Positions 1-9,045 of a stretch of DNA of 58,950 nucleotides are shown one piece after another. Positions within the stretch are counted from its first letter, which is position 1. Every line of letters begins with the position of its first letter. The position numbers were made by a program, and so were the translations under genes. The notes below the pieces were generated by a model. The model saw only the letters and a program-made list of their open reading frames with translations. It ran no database searches and was not told where the DNA came from. The DNA comes from an uncultured Myxococcales bacterium (lineage in GTDB: Bacteria; Myxococcota_A; UBA9042): contig CAISBR010000232.1 in the NCBI GenBank assembly GCA_903883645.1, positions 1-58,950 on the forward strand, written 5' to 3'.

Positions 1-1
1 G

Positions 2-154
2 TTCCTGGACCTGCTCGACGCCTTCGAAGAGGCCTACAGCGCCGCGCGGCAACTACTCAATCAGCAAGTACATTGTGTGAAGGGGTCGGTGCGCCTGCGG
101 CTGGTCAAGTTCCCCCAGTACGCCCTGGTCGGAGGCGGGGTTCTGGGCGAGTGA
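2..154 (+). CDS. C-terminal end of an unidentified protein (partial)
   Basis: An open frame enters from the left edge and ends at a TGA at 152-154, giving the last 50 residues of a protein. Codons are GC-ending like those of the neighbouring genes, so I take it as the real 3' end of a gene. The visible part is a leucine-, alanine- and glutamine-rich stretch followed by a short beta-like end (VKFPQYALVGGGVLGE). There is no recognisable motif, and I assign no function. Confidence 0.55.
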   Translation, partial: FLDLLDAFEEAYSAARQLLNQQVHCVKGSVRLRLVKFPQYALVGGGVLGE

Positions 155-284
155 CGCGGGCGACGACTGCACACCACCCGCGCACGTGGTCAAAACGCCA
201 CATAAAAAGCTCCGGTCGAGTTGCCAATCGGTAGCCGGCGGTGCCACATTGCGCCCAGGTCAACTTGGCCTGGCGAGGATAGCG

Positions 285-1274
285 ATGCGACCACTTTTCG
301 GCGCGGTGGCGGCGGCGACGCTGGCAAGTGCAGCAGGCACGGCCCATGCGGCAGCAAGCGACGGCTGCGCAGAGTTTCGTAGTATAAACAGTGATGTAGC
401 TGCTCTCGCCGCCGACTATGAACGGCAAAGCAACGAGGCGCAAAGTGACCCGCGCCTCGTCTGGAGCGCGGCCTCCGCCTACAGGTGCGCCGCGCAAGAC
501 CAGGCGACTGACGCACAGCGCTGCATCCAGGTGGGGCAGGCCAAGGCGCTGTACGACAAATTCGGCGACATCGTCGCGCCGAGCCAGGCGAAGGCCCTCA
601 AGCGCGAGTTGACGGACGCCAAGCGCGCCGCCGAGACCCTGCGCAGCACCCACGCAGAGCCTTGTGCTACGCTAGCTCTGCAGACCGCCAAGGCAGGCCA
701 AGCCGGCACCGCTGCGCAGCTTTTCGAGTCCGTGTATACCCTGACCCCGCGACCACTGCTGCTCTATAACGCGGCGCGCGCCTGCGAACTCGGCGGCCTG
801 CCCAACGAGGCGGCGGTGTACTATATGGCCTACTTGGCGCTGCCGATTCCGTGGCGCGACCGCCGCGATGCTGTAGGCAAGCTCGTGCTTATCCAACGCA
901 CGCTCGCGACTGACACCGGTGACCTAATCAAGCGCGCCGAAAAGGACGCCAGCAACGCCTACCAGTGGTCCCAACAGGCCAGCGCGGCAGCGGGCAACGC
1001 CCAGAAACAGGCCGCAGCCGCTCAACAATTGGCCACAAGCGCTGACCAGCGTGCCCGCGCGGCCGAACAGCACGCAACCCAGGCCGAGTCGCGCGCACAA
1101 GCCGCAGAGAGCCGTGCCACATCGGCCGAATCGCGCAGCCAAAGTGCCGTGGATCGCGCGACTGCGGCCGAGCAAGCTTGGCGGCAGCTCTCGACCCGCC
1201 TCGCCGCCGCCGAAGCTCAAATCCGCGAATTGCAAAATCAGCTCGCCCGTCAGCCCCAACCGCGCCAGCCGTAG
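285..1274 (+). CDS. Secreted TPR / coiled-coil protein
   Basis: The protein has 329 aa. I chose the ATG at 285 over an in-frame start at 186 because GAGGA lies at 275-279 and the new N-terminus is a clean Sec signal peptide (MRPLFGAVAAATLASAAGTAHA, likely cut after AHA). Residues about 135-190 look like a tetratricopeptide helix pair (LLLYNAARACELGG followed by AAVYYMAYLAL). From about residue 215 to the end lies an Ala/Gln/Arg-rich heptad coiled coil made of drifting AAESRA/AEQHA units, closing with a Gln-Pro-rich tail. It probably acts as a periplasmic scaffold, but the partner is unknown. It converges on the next gene with only 15 bp between stops. The protein encoded at 37886-38761 has the same signal-TPR organisation. 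Confidence 0.75.
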   Translation: MRPLFGAVAAATLASAAGTAHAAASDGCAEFRSINSDVAALAADYERQSNEAQSDPRLVWSAASAYRCAAQDQATDAQRCIQVGQAKALYDKFGDIVAPSQAKALKRELTDAKRAAETLRSTHAEPCATLALQTAKAGQAGTAAQLFESVYTLTPRPLLLYNAARACELGGLPNEAAVYYMAYLALPIPWRDRRDAVGKLVLIQRTLATDTGDLIKRAEKDASNAYQWSQQASAAAGNAQKQAAAAQQLATSADQRARAAEQHATQAESRAQAAESRATSAESRSQSAVDRATAAEQAWRQLSTRLAAAEAQIRELQNQLARQPQPRQP

Positions 1275-1289
1275 CCGCGGTCTACCGGC

Positions 1290-4200
1290 CTACTTGCATT
1301 GCGGGCCGTCGGCGACGAAGCTGACCGGGCCGGTCTTCATGTTCACCCAATAGGTGGAGGTTGTGTCGAAGACCTTGACACCTCCGACATCTAGTCCAGT
1401 GAATTCAAAGAGCCAAGTGCTCGCCGCGTCGGCCAACAGCCGCCAACTGGGCAAGAAGGGCTGCCCGTAGCGCACCGATTTCGAGAACCGCAAGCTCGCC
1501 AGGCTCGCCGATGAGAACTTGCCGGTCTTCGAGTTGCCGAGCATCATGGCGCACGACGCAAACCACGACGTACTGACGTTCGCGAAGCTGCGCGCTTTGT
1601 AGCCGTCGACCCACAGCGAGCCCTTGTTGAAGCCCTCGTACTGAATCGCAAAGTGCTGCCACTCGCCCTTGCGCCACACCTTGGTCGCGGTGCTCGACGT
1701 TTGGCCTGCACCGCCGAGTTGACTGGCGTCGGTTCCGTCTGCAGCAGTGGCGACATACCACTCTTGCTTGGCCGGCTGGCCACACCCAGAGGCAGCGTCA
1801 GCCACGCCCGCAATCCAACCCGTGACGCCGATCGCCGGCATCGCGTTAAGCTTCACCCACCCCTCAACCGTCCACGGCGTGCCGTAATACATGATGGCGT
1901 TGTAGAGGTCCGTGCTGCCGCTCCAAGTGACCATGCTGCAATCGTTGTCTAAGTTGTTAACCTTGGGCGGAGTGCACGCCGTGCCGCAGGTATTCGAGGC
2001 CGGTCCATTCGCCGCACCCGCGTCGCACAACTCGTACTTTGCCACCTGCCCGTCGCCGCACGCGGCCGCACCGGTTTGGCCCCAGCACTGGTCGTTGGTC
2101 CATACAGTCTTGTTTGCGGTCAATGCCACGCCAGCGCCGCTGTCATCGCCGAAGGCGGTGGCTCCAACCGGTTCGTCAAAGTGCCATAGCCCACGCGTCT
2201 GGCGGTCCGGGCGCAAGCGCTTGGGCGGCACCTTGAACGAGTCGGTGTAGCGCATGCCCTGCGATACGCGCACATCGTCAATAAGCCCCGGGAACAACGC
2301 GTTCGGACTGGTCAAGCCGCCACCGGCAACACATGCGCTACCTGCACCAACCCACAACACTTCTTTGCCGATCGCGCTGACATCGACCGGTGCCGCCGGA
2401 ATCGCCCCCGTCCCTAGTAATTTGCCGTCTAAGTACATGCGAATTGGCGCTGTTGGCGCGAATCCTATTGCGACAGCAAGATGATACCATTGGCCAACCG
2501 CCACAACTTGGTCGGCAAACACTGCGGCACTGCCAGCCACCGACACGCCAAATTTGCTCAATCCGGGCGAATAGATGACGCCAAAGTAGTTAGAGCAGGA
2601 TGTACCGACTACGACGACTGCGCCACTCGGCGTCGCCGACAGCTTTACCCACGCCTCGACCGTGACCTCGCACGTTGGGCAGAATGCGTCGCTAGCCCAG
2701 CTCGAAATCACTGGAGTATAAGCAGTATTCGTTGCACTCGCGTCAAACGAGCGCTGCACCTTGCAGTCCACACAGCCGTCGCACGCATCGGCGTTCTTGT
2801 CGTCGCAAGTCTCGAACGCCGGATTGGCGATGCCGTCGCCGCAAACCGAGCTGTTGGCCGCGCCACCGTAGCACGCGTCTGGTCCGATGCTGCTGCCCGT
2901 GCCAAGGGGGAGTGAGTTCAAATTCCCGCTCGAATCGCTGCTATACGGGGCATTGCCCATCAGCGCCGGCGGGTCGTCGAACAGCCACAGCGCTCGCGTG
3001 TCCGGCGCCACACCGGGCACCCGCACCGGCACGAAAGGTGCACCATAGAGGGGCCCGTTCGAGATGCGAATGGCATCGATCGCCCCAATAAAGTTGCCCA
3101 CATCCAAGTCGACATAGCGCTTGCCGACGACCACCGCCACGCCCGCCACATCTTGCCGCACCTTGAACAGCGTGCCCGTACCGGCCGGCAAGCCGTTGAC
3201 ATAGAAGCGAACAAGCTCGCCGGCCACGACTACAGCCACGTGGGTCCACACTTTCAGCGAAGCACCCTTGGTGCCCGTTACTTTTTCGCCGCCATCTGGG
3301 CCCTGTGCCGCAAAAAACACATTACCGGTCGTGCCTTCTAGCCCAAGCGACCAAGCCACCGCCGCCGGCGCCGTCACTTGCCCCTTGCTCACCACATAGG
3401 TATCGCCCACCAGCGACTCGGGTCGCACCCAGGCTTCGAGGGTCAAGTCGTGCGCGAGCCCCAAATCACCTTTGTACGTAAGAACTTGCGGCGTCACCGC
3501 GGCACTGGCCGAGCCCTTGCCGTCGAGCAGCAGCACGCCGCGAAACTGGCACCCCTCGCACGCGTCGCAGCCTAGCGCGTTGCCGTCGTCGCACGCCTCG
3601 CCCGACTTGCCATCTAAGTAACCGTCGCCGCAGCCTTTTATCTTGCAAGCGCCCGCTACACACCACTTGGCGCCATCGCAGCTGCTGGCCACCGTGGTGG
3701 TGTCGTTCTTGGGCTTATGCTCGCAACCTACCGTGCCGCAGATGTCGTCGGTGCACACGTTGCTGTCGTCGCAGTTGACGAGCGCCCCGGCGCACTGGCC
3801 CGCAGTGCATACGTCGCCATAGGTGCAGGCATCGCCGTCGCTGCAAGCGGTCTTGTCGGCCACGGTCTTATTGCTACAACCCGCTGTCTTCGAACAGCTA
3901 TCTAAAGTGCACTGATCGCCGTCGTCACAGTTGGTCGGCACGCCAGAGGTGCACGCGCCGGCCTTGCACGTGTCGTTGCTGGTGCACATGTCGCCGTCTT
4001 CGCAGTTGGCGCCGTCGGTCTTGGCCGGATGCACGCAGTTGCCCGTGGCGGAGTCGCACTTGTCGAGCGTGCAAACGTTCTTGTCGTCGCAGTCTTTGGC
4101 CGGTCCCAAGGTGCAGTTGCCGTTCTTGCACGTGTCGAGCGGGGTGCACGGGTCGCCGTCGTAGTCGCAGCTGTTGTTATTGTTCGTCTTGACGCAGCCC

Positions 4201-6524
4201 TTGGCCGAGTCGCAGCTTTCGTCGGTGCATGGGTTGCTGTCGGCGCATTGCAGCAAGGTCGTGCCCACGGCGCACTTGCCGGCGACGCAATGGTCGTCGA
4301 CCGTGCACTTGCTGCCGTCGGCGTCGCAGCTTCCGCCTTCAAAGGGCGCGGCGTCAAACTTGCACTTGCCTGTCGATGTCACGCAACTATCCGTCGTGCA
4401 TACCGAATCGTCGTTACATACCGTGAGCGGTCCCGGCACGCACTGGGCACTGGCGCACACGTCGGCCACCGTGCAGCCATTGCCGTCGCTACAAGTGACT
4501 GTATTGGCTACATTTTTACAACCATCCTTGGGATCGCACAGGTCATCGGTGCACGGATTGCCGTCATCGCAGTTGAGCACGGCGCCCGCGGTGCAAATAC
4601 CACCCTTGCACATGTCATTTTGCGTACATACGCTGTCGTCGCCATTGCAGGCCTTGGTGTCGGGCGCGCTTACCGGCGCACAGCTGCCTGTCTGGGTACT
4701 GCAGAGATTTTGAGAACATACCGTGTCTTTGCTGCTGTCGCACACCACAATCGTCTTGGGGTCGATCTCGCATACGTACGGCGCCTTGGCCTTGTTGCAG
4801 TACATCACGCCGTTGCACGGGTTGCCGTCGTCTTTGGGCGCACAGTCCAAGTCGACCTCGCAGCCGCAAATATTCTGTCCGGGCTTGCACTTACCGGCCG
4901 TGCATTGGTCGCCATTGGTGCACGGATTGCCGTCTTCGCACGTCGCCGCTTGCGCGGGGTTGATGCAGCCGCTGCCCTGGTCGCACACGTCTTGGGTGCA
5001 CGGGTTGTTGTCGTTGCAGGTGACGCTCGCGTCGATGGGCGCCCCCACGCAACTGCCCTTACCGTCGCAGGTATCCGTCAAGGTGCAGGCGTTGCCGTCG
5101 CTACATCCGGTGGTGTTGGCGGTGTTGGCGCAGCCGTTGCCGGGGTCGCACACGTCGTCTGTGCACGGGTTCTTGTCGTCGCAGTTGACCGGCCCGCCCT
5201 TGCATACGTCGCCCGAGCAATTGTCGGGGGTAGTGCAGGCGTTGCCGTCTGAACAAGGCGCCCCGTCAAGGATTTTTGGCGCGCACTTGCCGGTCGAGAC
5301 GTCGCACGTGTCTTGCGTGCACGGGTTGCCGTCGTCGCAGTCTTTGGGCTTGCCCGCGCCGCACGCGCCATCTTTGCACGCATCGCCCACGGTGCAGTCG
5401 TCGCCGTCGTTGCACTCGCCCGAAATCGCATTGTGTACGCAGCCTTTGTCGGTGTCGCACAGGTCGGTGGTGCACACGTTCTTGTCGTCGCAATCGATGG
5501 TGATGCCGGCGCACTTGCCTGCCGCGCACAGGTCCTTGTCGGTGCAGGCGGAGCCATCGCTGCATACCACGGTATTATTGGTGTTTTGGCAGGTCTTGCT
5601 CGCGCCCTGGCACTGGTCGTCGGTGCAGATGTTCTTGTCGTCGCACAGGCCATCGTCGGTTAGGCCATTGCAATCGTTATCGATATTGTCGCATGTCTCG
5701 GTCGAGGCCTTGGGCGCGGTACAGGTGCCAAGGCCGGCCCCCTCGCAAATGCGGTAGCCATTGCAGGTGCCTATGTCGCTTTTGGCGGTGCAAGTAGTCG
5801 AAAGCTTTTGATTGATCGACCGTTCGTCGCACGGACACACCGCCGGCTCGCTCCCAACCGGCTTGCGCACACACATCTTGGCCGGCTTGCCCTCGATTGT
5901 GGTCGCGTCGCTGCAAGCATAATCGCTTGGGCAGTCGCTATCTTGGCCGCACGTTGCTCCGCAGAACGCCCCGCTTTCTTTGCCGTAATCGACGCACGCC
6001 ATGCCGGTGACGCCGAGGGCCGCCTCGCACGCCTTGCTGCCCGTGCACGGCTCGCACAAGTAGCCCCACTTGGGCACGCATAGGCTAATGATATCGCCGG
6101 TCGAGCTATTTACCTTGGCGCACGAATAGTTGCCTGGGCAGCCGCTCGACTCGCAAAGCGCCGCGCAAATACGGCCTTTGGGCGAATCGAGGCAAATGCC
6201 GGTATCGCACTCGCCGTCGCCGTTGCAGGCGCAGAGGGGGCCGCCAGGGCAATGCAAGGCCTCGATGTCGCTGCTGCCAATCTCGACGGCGGCGGTGTCG
6301 CTGCCTGGGTCGATGCTGTCGGCGCCGCCTGTATCAAATCCGGTGTTCAGGTCTGTAGTTGCGACACTGCCGCCCGTCTTGGCGTCGGAGCAGCCCCCAG
6401 TCGCCAGCACTACCGCGAGTAGGCCCATCAACAGCCAAATATCTAGACGCCGCAAGGACTTGACACGAAGGTGCCTTTTCGTCGAACCCATTAGCTTGGC
6501 ACTCCCCATCGGCGGCGGGCGCAT
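1290..6524 (-). CDS. Giant Cys-rich lipoprotein with three LamG-like domains
   Basis: The protein has 1744 aa. The start at 6524 is preceded by GGAGG 8 nt upstream; starts at 6566 and 6491 are also possible. A basic N-region, a hydrophobic core and the lipobox LATGGC indicate a lipoprotein. A MopE-like motif (CDNIDNDCNGLTDDG) precedes roughly two dozen disulfide units of the form C-D-D-G/K-N-x-C-T-x-x-x-C, up to about residue 950. Type A units (CDDxNxCTxDxC) alternate with type B (CSDGxACTxxDxC). The last ~750 residues are three copies of a TIGR02232-like CGDG...CDDGN segment followed by a concanavalin/LamG-like sandwich (LEAWVRP, VEAWVKL, VEGWVKL strands, each with WTHVAV/WYHLAV/WQHFAI). It is probably an exported surface adhesion or carbohydrate-binding protein; the ligand is unknown. 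Confidence 0.85.
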   Translation of the reverse strand: MRPPPMGSAKLMGSTKRHLRVKSLRRLDIWLLMGLLAVVLATGGCSDAKTGGSVATTDLNTGFDTGGADSIDPGSDTAAVEIGSSDIEALHCPGGPLCACNGDGECDTGICLDSPKGRICAALCESSGCPGNYSCAKVNSSTGDIISLCVPKWGYLCEPCTGSKACEAALGVTGMACVDYGKESGAFCGATCGQDSDCPSDYACSDATTIEGKPAKMCVRKPVGSEPAVCPCDERSINQKLSTTCTAKSDIGTCNGYRICEGAGLGTCTAPKASTETCDNIDNDCNGLTDDGLCDDKNICTDDQCQGASKTCQNTNNTVVCSDGSACTDKDLCAAGKCAGITIDCDDKNVCTTDLCDTDKGCVHNAISGECNDGDDCTVGDACKDGACGAGKPKDCDDGNPCTQDTCDVSTGKCAPKILDGAPCSDGNACTTPDNCSGDVCKGGPVNCDDKNPCTDDVCDPGNGCANTANTTGCSDGNACTLTDTCDGKGSCVGAPIDASVTCNDNNPCTQDVCDQGSGCINPAQAATCEDGNPCTNGDQCTAGKCKPGQNICGCEVDLDCAPKDDGNPCNGVMYCNKAKAPYVCEIDPKTIVVCDSSKDTVCSQNLCSTQTGSCAPVSAPDTKACNGDDSVCTQNDMCKGGICTAGAVLNCDDGNPCTDDLCDPKDGCKNVANTVTCSDGNGCTVADVCASAQCVPGPLTVCNDDSVCTTDSCVTSTGKCKFDAAPFEGGSCDADGSKCTVDDHCVAGKCAVGTTLLQCADSNPCTDESCDSAKGCVKTNNNNSCDYDGDPCTPLDTCKNGNCTLGPAKDCDDKNVCTLDKCDSATGNCVHPAKTDGANCEDGDMCTSNDTCKAGACTSGVPTNCDDGDQCTLDSCSKTAGCSNKTVADKTACSDGDACTYGDVCTAGQCAGALVNCDDSNVCTDDICGTVGCEHKPKNDTTTVASSCDGAKWCVAGACKIKGCGDGYLDGKSGEACDDGNALGCDACEGCQFRGVLLLDGKGSASAAVTPQVLTYKGDLGLAHDLTLEAWVRPESLVGDTYVVSKGQVTAPAAVAWSLGLEGTTGNVFFAAQGPDGGEKVTGTKGASLKVWTHVAVVVAGELVRFYVNGLPAGTGTLFKVRQDVAGVAVVVGKRYVDLDVGNFIGAIDAIRISNGPLYGAPFVPVRVPGVAPDTRALWLFDDPPALMGNAPYSSDSSGNLNSLPLGTGSSIGPDACYGGAANSSVCGDGIANPAFETCDDKNADACDGCVDCKVQRSFDASATNTAYTPVISSWASDAFCPTCEVTVEAWVKLSATPSGAVVVVGTSCSNYFGVIYSPGLSKFGVSVAGSAAVFADQVVAVGQWYHLAVAIGFAPTAPIRMYLDGKLLGTGAIPAAPVDVSAIGKEVLWVGAGSACVAGGGLTSPNALFPGLIDDVRVSQGMRYTDSFKVPPKRLRPDRQTRGLWHFDEPVGATAFGDDSGAGVALTANKTVWTNDQCWGQTGAAACGDGQVAKYELCDAGAANGPASNTCGTACTPPKVNNLDNDCSMVTWSGSTDLYNAIMYYGTPWTVEGWVKLNAMPAIGVTGWIAGVADAASGCGQPAKQEWYVATAADGTDASQLGGAGQTSSTATKVWRKGEWQHFAIQYEGFNKGSLWVDGYKARSFANVSTSWFASCAMMLGNSKTGKFSSASLASLRFSKSVRYGQPFLPSWRLLADAASTWLFEFTGLDVGGVKVFDTTSTYWVNMKTGPVSFVADGPQCK

Positions 6525-6538
6525 GGCCCTGACCTCCA

Positions 6539-6566
6539 AGTCTTGCAATCCTGTGGGGGATGTCAA
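6539..6566 (-). promoter_or_regulatory. Candidate sigma-70 promoter for the giant lipoprotein gene
   Basis: On the minus strand a perfect -35 hexamer TTGACA (6566-6561) is followed after 16 bp by AAGACT (6544-6539), which matches TATAAT at three of six positions. It sits just upstream of the GGAGG and ATG at 6524, so the leader would be very short. The -35 is good and the -10 weak. Confidence 0.3.
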
Positions 6567-6596
6567 GGCGCACGAGCCTGCGCGCGCACCACTGAG

Positions 6597-7928
6597 CTAC
6601 TTCTTGTGCTTGCCGCGGCCCGAATGGGTCACCGTAGCCGCCGGCATACTCGCAGCGGGCGGAGGCGGCTCTGGAGGCAGGGGCAGCGCTGGCGACGTTT
6701 CGGCATCGACATCGACAGGCGCCGCTGGGCCCATCGGCTCGCGAATCGGAGCGGCCACCACAAGGTCCGGCACGGTGGGCTTGGCCGGGGTAGGCTCCGG
6801 CGTCTTCGCTAGGCGCGCCGCCTCGATAGCGGCCTTCAGCGCCTCACGCGCCATTTCAACGGGGATGCGTTCGGTACGCTCGTCGGGCGCCCCATAACCC
6901 GCGGCCAGCACGGCACGCTGCGCAAAGTCTTCGGGCCGCAACGGCTGCACAGGCTGAGTGCGCTCGTCGATCATTCGCGCTTTGGGCGGCACCGGCTGAG
7001 TAATCTCGCTTTCTGGCTTGGGGCGCAAACCCGGCAGGCGAAGATTCGTGTGGGTATCGTCGTCGAAAAGACTCGCCAAGGCATCGGCTGAGCGCAGAGC
7101 CTGCAGGTCCGGGGGCGTGTCGGCCATGGCGGCCTCAAGCTCCCACCCCTGTGGCGACTCCGACTCTACGACGTGCAGCAGCAGCACCGTAACATTGTCG
7201 CGCCCACCACCGTCGAGCGCGAGCTGCACCAGCCGCTGCCCGGCGTCGGACAGGCTGTCGCGCGCGTCCGACATCACCTCGCCGATCAGGTCATCCTCGA
7301 CCATATCGCACAGGCCATCGGTGCACAGCAGATAGACATCGTCGGCCAGGTACTCTTGCGTCTGCAACTCGGGCTCGACGTTCTCGCGCAGCCCCACCGC
7401 CCGAACGATGACATTCTTGCCCGCAAAGGTACGGATCTGGTGCGCGGACATCGGCCGCGTGCGAATGTAGTGATTCAGCAGGCTGTGATCGTCGGTCAGC
7501 TGCTCTAATTCGCCATTGCGATACCGGTAGATGCGGCTATCGCCCACATGACCTAGGCCTAGCCGATGCGGGCCCGCTAGCACCGCCACCACCGTCGTGC
7601 CCATGCCCTTATGCATCGGATTGGCTTGGGCCGCAGCGAACACTTCGTGATTGGCGGCGCGCACGGCGGCATCCAGGGCCCGCGTCTCTTCGTTAGGTTG
7701 GCTCAAGCTCTCGAGCGGCCAGCGAAAATCAGAACGAAAGCGATCGGTTACCAGGTATCGAACCATGGTATCTGCAGCGATCTGACTCGCAAGCTCGCCT
7801 GAAGCGTGGCCGCCCATCCCGTCGCAAACCACGAACACGCCTGCGTGAGCCGCCAAGCGGTACGAGTCCTCGTTGTTCTTGCGCTCACGGCCTACGTTCG
7901 TTTCGCCGTAGTGCAGCACCTTGAACAT
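6597..7928 (-). CDS. PP2C-family Ser/Thr protein phosphatase
   Basis: The protein has 443 aa. The first ~245 residues form a complete metal-dependent PP2C (Stp1-type) domain: RKNNEDS with Asp21, VVCDGMGGHASGE with Asp36, HVGDSRIY, LLCTDGLCDMV and GGRDNVTVLLLHV, so all the metal-binding Asp motifs are present. It should remove phosphate from Hanks-type kinase substrates in the cytoplasm. The remaining ~195 residues are a Pro/Ala/Glu-rich, low-complexity tail ending in a basic RGKHKK; no membrane segment is seen. No partner kinase gene lies in the window. A candidate promoter lies about 100 bp upstream. A second, divergent PP2C is encoded at 38813. Confidence 0.93.
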   Translation of the reverse strand: MFKVLHYGETNVGRERKNNEDSYRLAAHAGVFVVCDGMGGHASGELASQIAADTMVRYLVTDRFRSDFRWPLESLSQPNEETRALDAAVRAANHEVFAAAQANPMHKGMGTTVVAVLAGPHRLGLGHVGDSRIYRYRNGELEQLTDDHSLLNHYIRTRPMSAHQIRTFAGKNVIVRAVGLRENVEPELQTQEYLADDVYLLCTDGLCDMVEDDLIGEVMSDARDSLSDAGQRLVQLALDGGGRDNVTVLLLHVVESESPQGWELEAAMADTPPDLQALRSADALASLFDDDTHTNLRLPGLRPKPESEITQPVPPKARMIDERTQPVQPLRPEDFAQRAVLAAGYGAPDERTERIPVEMAREALKAAIEAARLAKTPEPTPAKPTVPDLVVAAPIREPMGPAAPVDVDAETSPALPLPPEPPPPAASMPAATVTHSGRGKHKK

Positions 7929-8026
7929 TAGCGAACCTCGGTCGACTGGCCGCGACCGTTCGAACTACGAAATCAGGCGAGCAGGACAGACACGAGAAGC
8001 GAACTGCACTTGCGACTGCAGACGAT

Positions 8027-8055
8027 GCAATAGCAGCGCCAGCGCCTGACGTCAA
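8027..8055 (-). promoter_or_regulatory. Candidate sigma-70 promoter for the PP2C gene
   Basis: The minus strand reads TTGACG (8055-8050), a 17-bp spacer, then TATTGC (8032-8027). The -35 matches 5/6 and the -10 matches 3/6, at ideal spacing, about 100 bp before the phosphatase start and just after the dapA hairpin. This suggests the PP2C gene has its own promoter rather than depending on dapA read-through. Confidence 0.4.
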
Positions 8056-8064
8056 CCGCCGGCG

Positions 8065-8089
8065 AAGTGCTGAGCAAAGGTAAGCACTT
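8065..8089 (-). terminator. Hairpin at the dapA stop codon
   Basis: AAGTGCT (8065-8071) and AGCACTT (8083-8089) form a perfect 7-bp inverted repeat with an 11-nt loop, overlapping the dapA TAA. No run of U follows on the minus strand, so it may be a weak terminator or an RNA 3'-end stabiliser. Confidence 0.4.
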
Positions 8090-8990
8090 AGGCATTGCCC
8101 AGTAACCCCAAGCGGCGCATCTCGGCCGCTAGCCCTTCGCGCGTGGCGGCGGTCGCATCGATGAGCGGCAACCGCGCCACCGGCTCCATGATGCCCAGCA
8201 GATGCATCGCCATCTTGGCAGGCTGCGGATTTGGCTCAGAAAACAGGAGCTTAATCAGCGGCAACAGGCGAACCTGACCGCGACCGGCCTCGGCCACGCG
8301 ACCGGCGGCAAAGTCGTTCCACAGCGCAACGGTCAGCGCCGGAGCCACATTGCTCACCACGCTGATCACGCCGCGACCGCCCACGGCATAGGTGGGCACG
8401 CACAACGCGTCTTCGCCCGACAAAATCGGGAACGAAAACTCCGTGCGCATCACGATTTCTTGCACCTGCTCGAGCGAACCGGCCGCTTCTTTGAGCGCGA
8501 CAATGTTCGGGTGCTTGGCCAGTTCAGCCACCGTCGCCGGCAGCAGGTTCACGCCCGTGCGACCCGGCACATTGTACAGCACCACCGGCGCCGCCGATTG
8601 ATCCGCGACCTGCGAAAAGTGAGCTATCATGCCGGCTTGCGTGGGCTTGTTGTAATACGGCGTCACCACCAGCACGCCATCGACGCCCAGGCTGCACGCC
8701 TTTTGGGTCGTGGCAATGGTCTTCTTGGTGCTATTGCTGCCCGTGCCCGCGATCACCGGCACGCGACCGCCCGCAAAAGCTACAACACTGCCAACGACTT
8801 GCTCGTACTCATCGTCGTCTAGGGTGCTAGCCTCGCCGGTCGTGCCGCAGACTACTAGCCCGGTCACGCCGCCGGCAATTTGCTGCTCGACCAGGCGCTT
8901 AAGGGCGATCAGGTCTACGGTGCGGTCGCGGTCCGCGCAAAACGGTGTGACGATCGCGGTAAATGTGCCTTGCGGATTGAACTTGGCCAT
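8088..8990 (-). CDS. dapA: 4-hydroxy-tetrahydrodipicolinate synthase
   Basis: The enzyme has 300 aa, the usual length for the family. It condenses pyruvate with aspartate semialdehyde, the first committed step to diaminopimelate and lysine. It is a class I TIM-barrel aldolase: GTTGE (Thr50, Thr51), Tyr112/Tyr113 in TPYYNKP, Tyr139 in YNVPGRT with Arg144, and the Schiff-base Lys167 in VALKEAAG are all present. The ATG at 8990 has GAGGG a few bases upstream. The next upstream gene on the strand (HEAT protein) ends 55 bp away; a hairpin overlaps the dapA stop. No other diaminopimelate gene is adjacent. Confidence 0.96.
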   Translation of the reverse strand: MAKFNPQGTFTAIVTPFCADRDRTVDLIALKRLVEQQIAGGVTGLVVCGTTGEASTLDDDEYEQVVGSVVAFAGGRVPVIAGTGSNSTKKTIATTQKACSLGVDGVLVVTPYYNKPTQAGMIAHFSQVADQSAAPVVLYNVPGRTGVNLLPATVAELAKHPNIVALKEAAGSLEQVQEIVMRTEFSFPILSGEDALCVPTYAVGGRGVISVVSNVAPALTVALWNDFAAGRVAEAGRGQVRLLPLIKLLFSEPNPQPAKMAMHLLGIMEPVARLPLIDATAATREGLAAEMRRLGLLGNA

Positions 8991-9045
8991 GTGGCCCTCC
9001 AGCGCCCCGAGTCGTGCTCACGAGTCCGCGGCGGATTCTTAGCTG

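Noticed and set aside
4029..5252. 407-codon plus-strand open frame opposite the giant Cys-rich lipoprotein
   Set aside because: It is created by the periodic GTCGTCGCA-type antisense of the CDDGN repeats; the product is a monotonous Val/Ala/Arg repeat without a ribosome-binding site.
6539..6610. tRNA-like text (GTAGCTCAGTGGT on the minus strand)
   Set aside because: It resembles a tRNA D-arm, but the matching 3' D-stem, a 7-nt anticodon loop and a T-arm cannot be folded; it is partly the PP2C stop codon and partly a promoter region.
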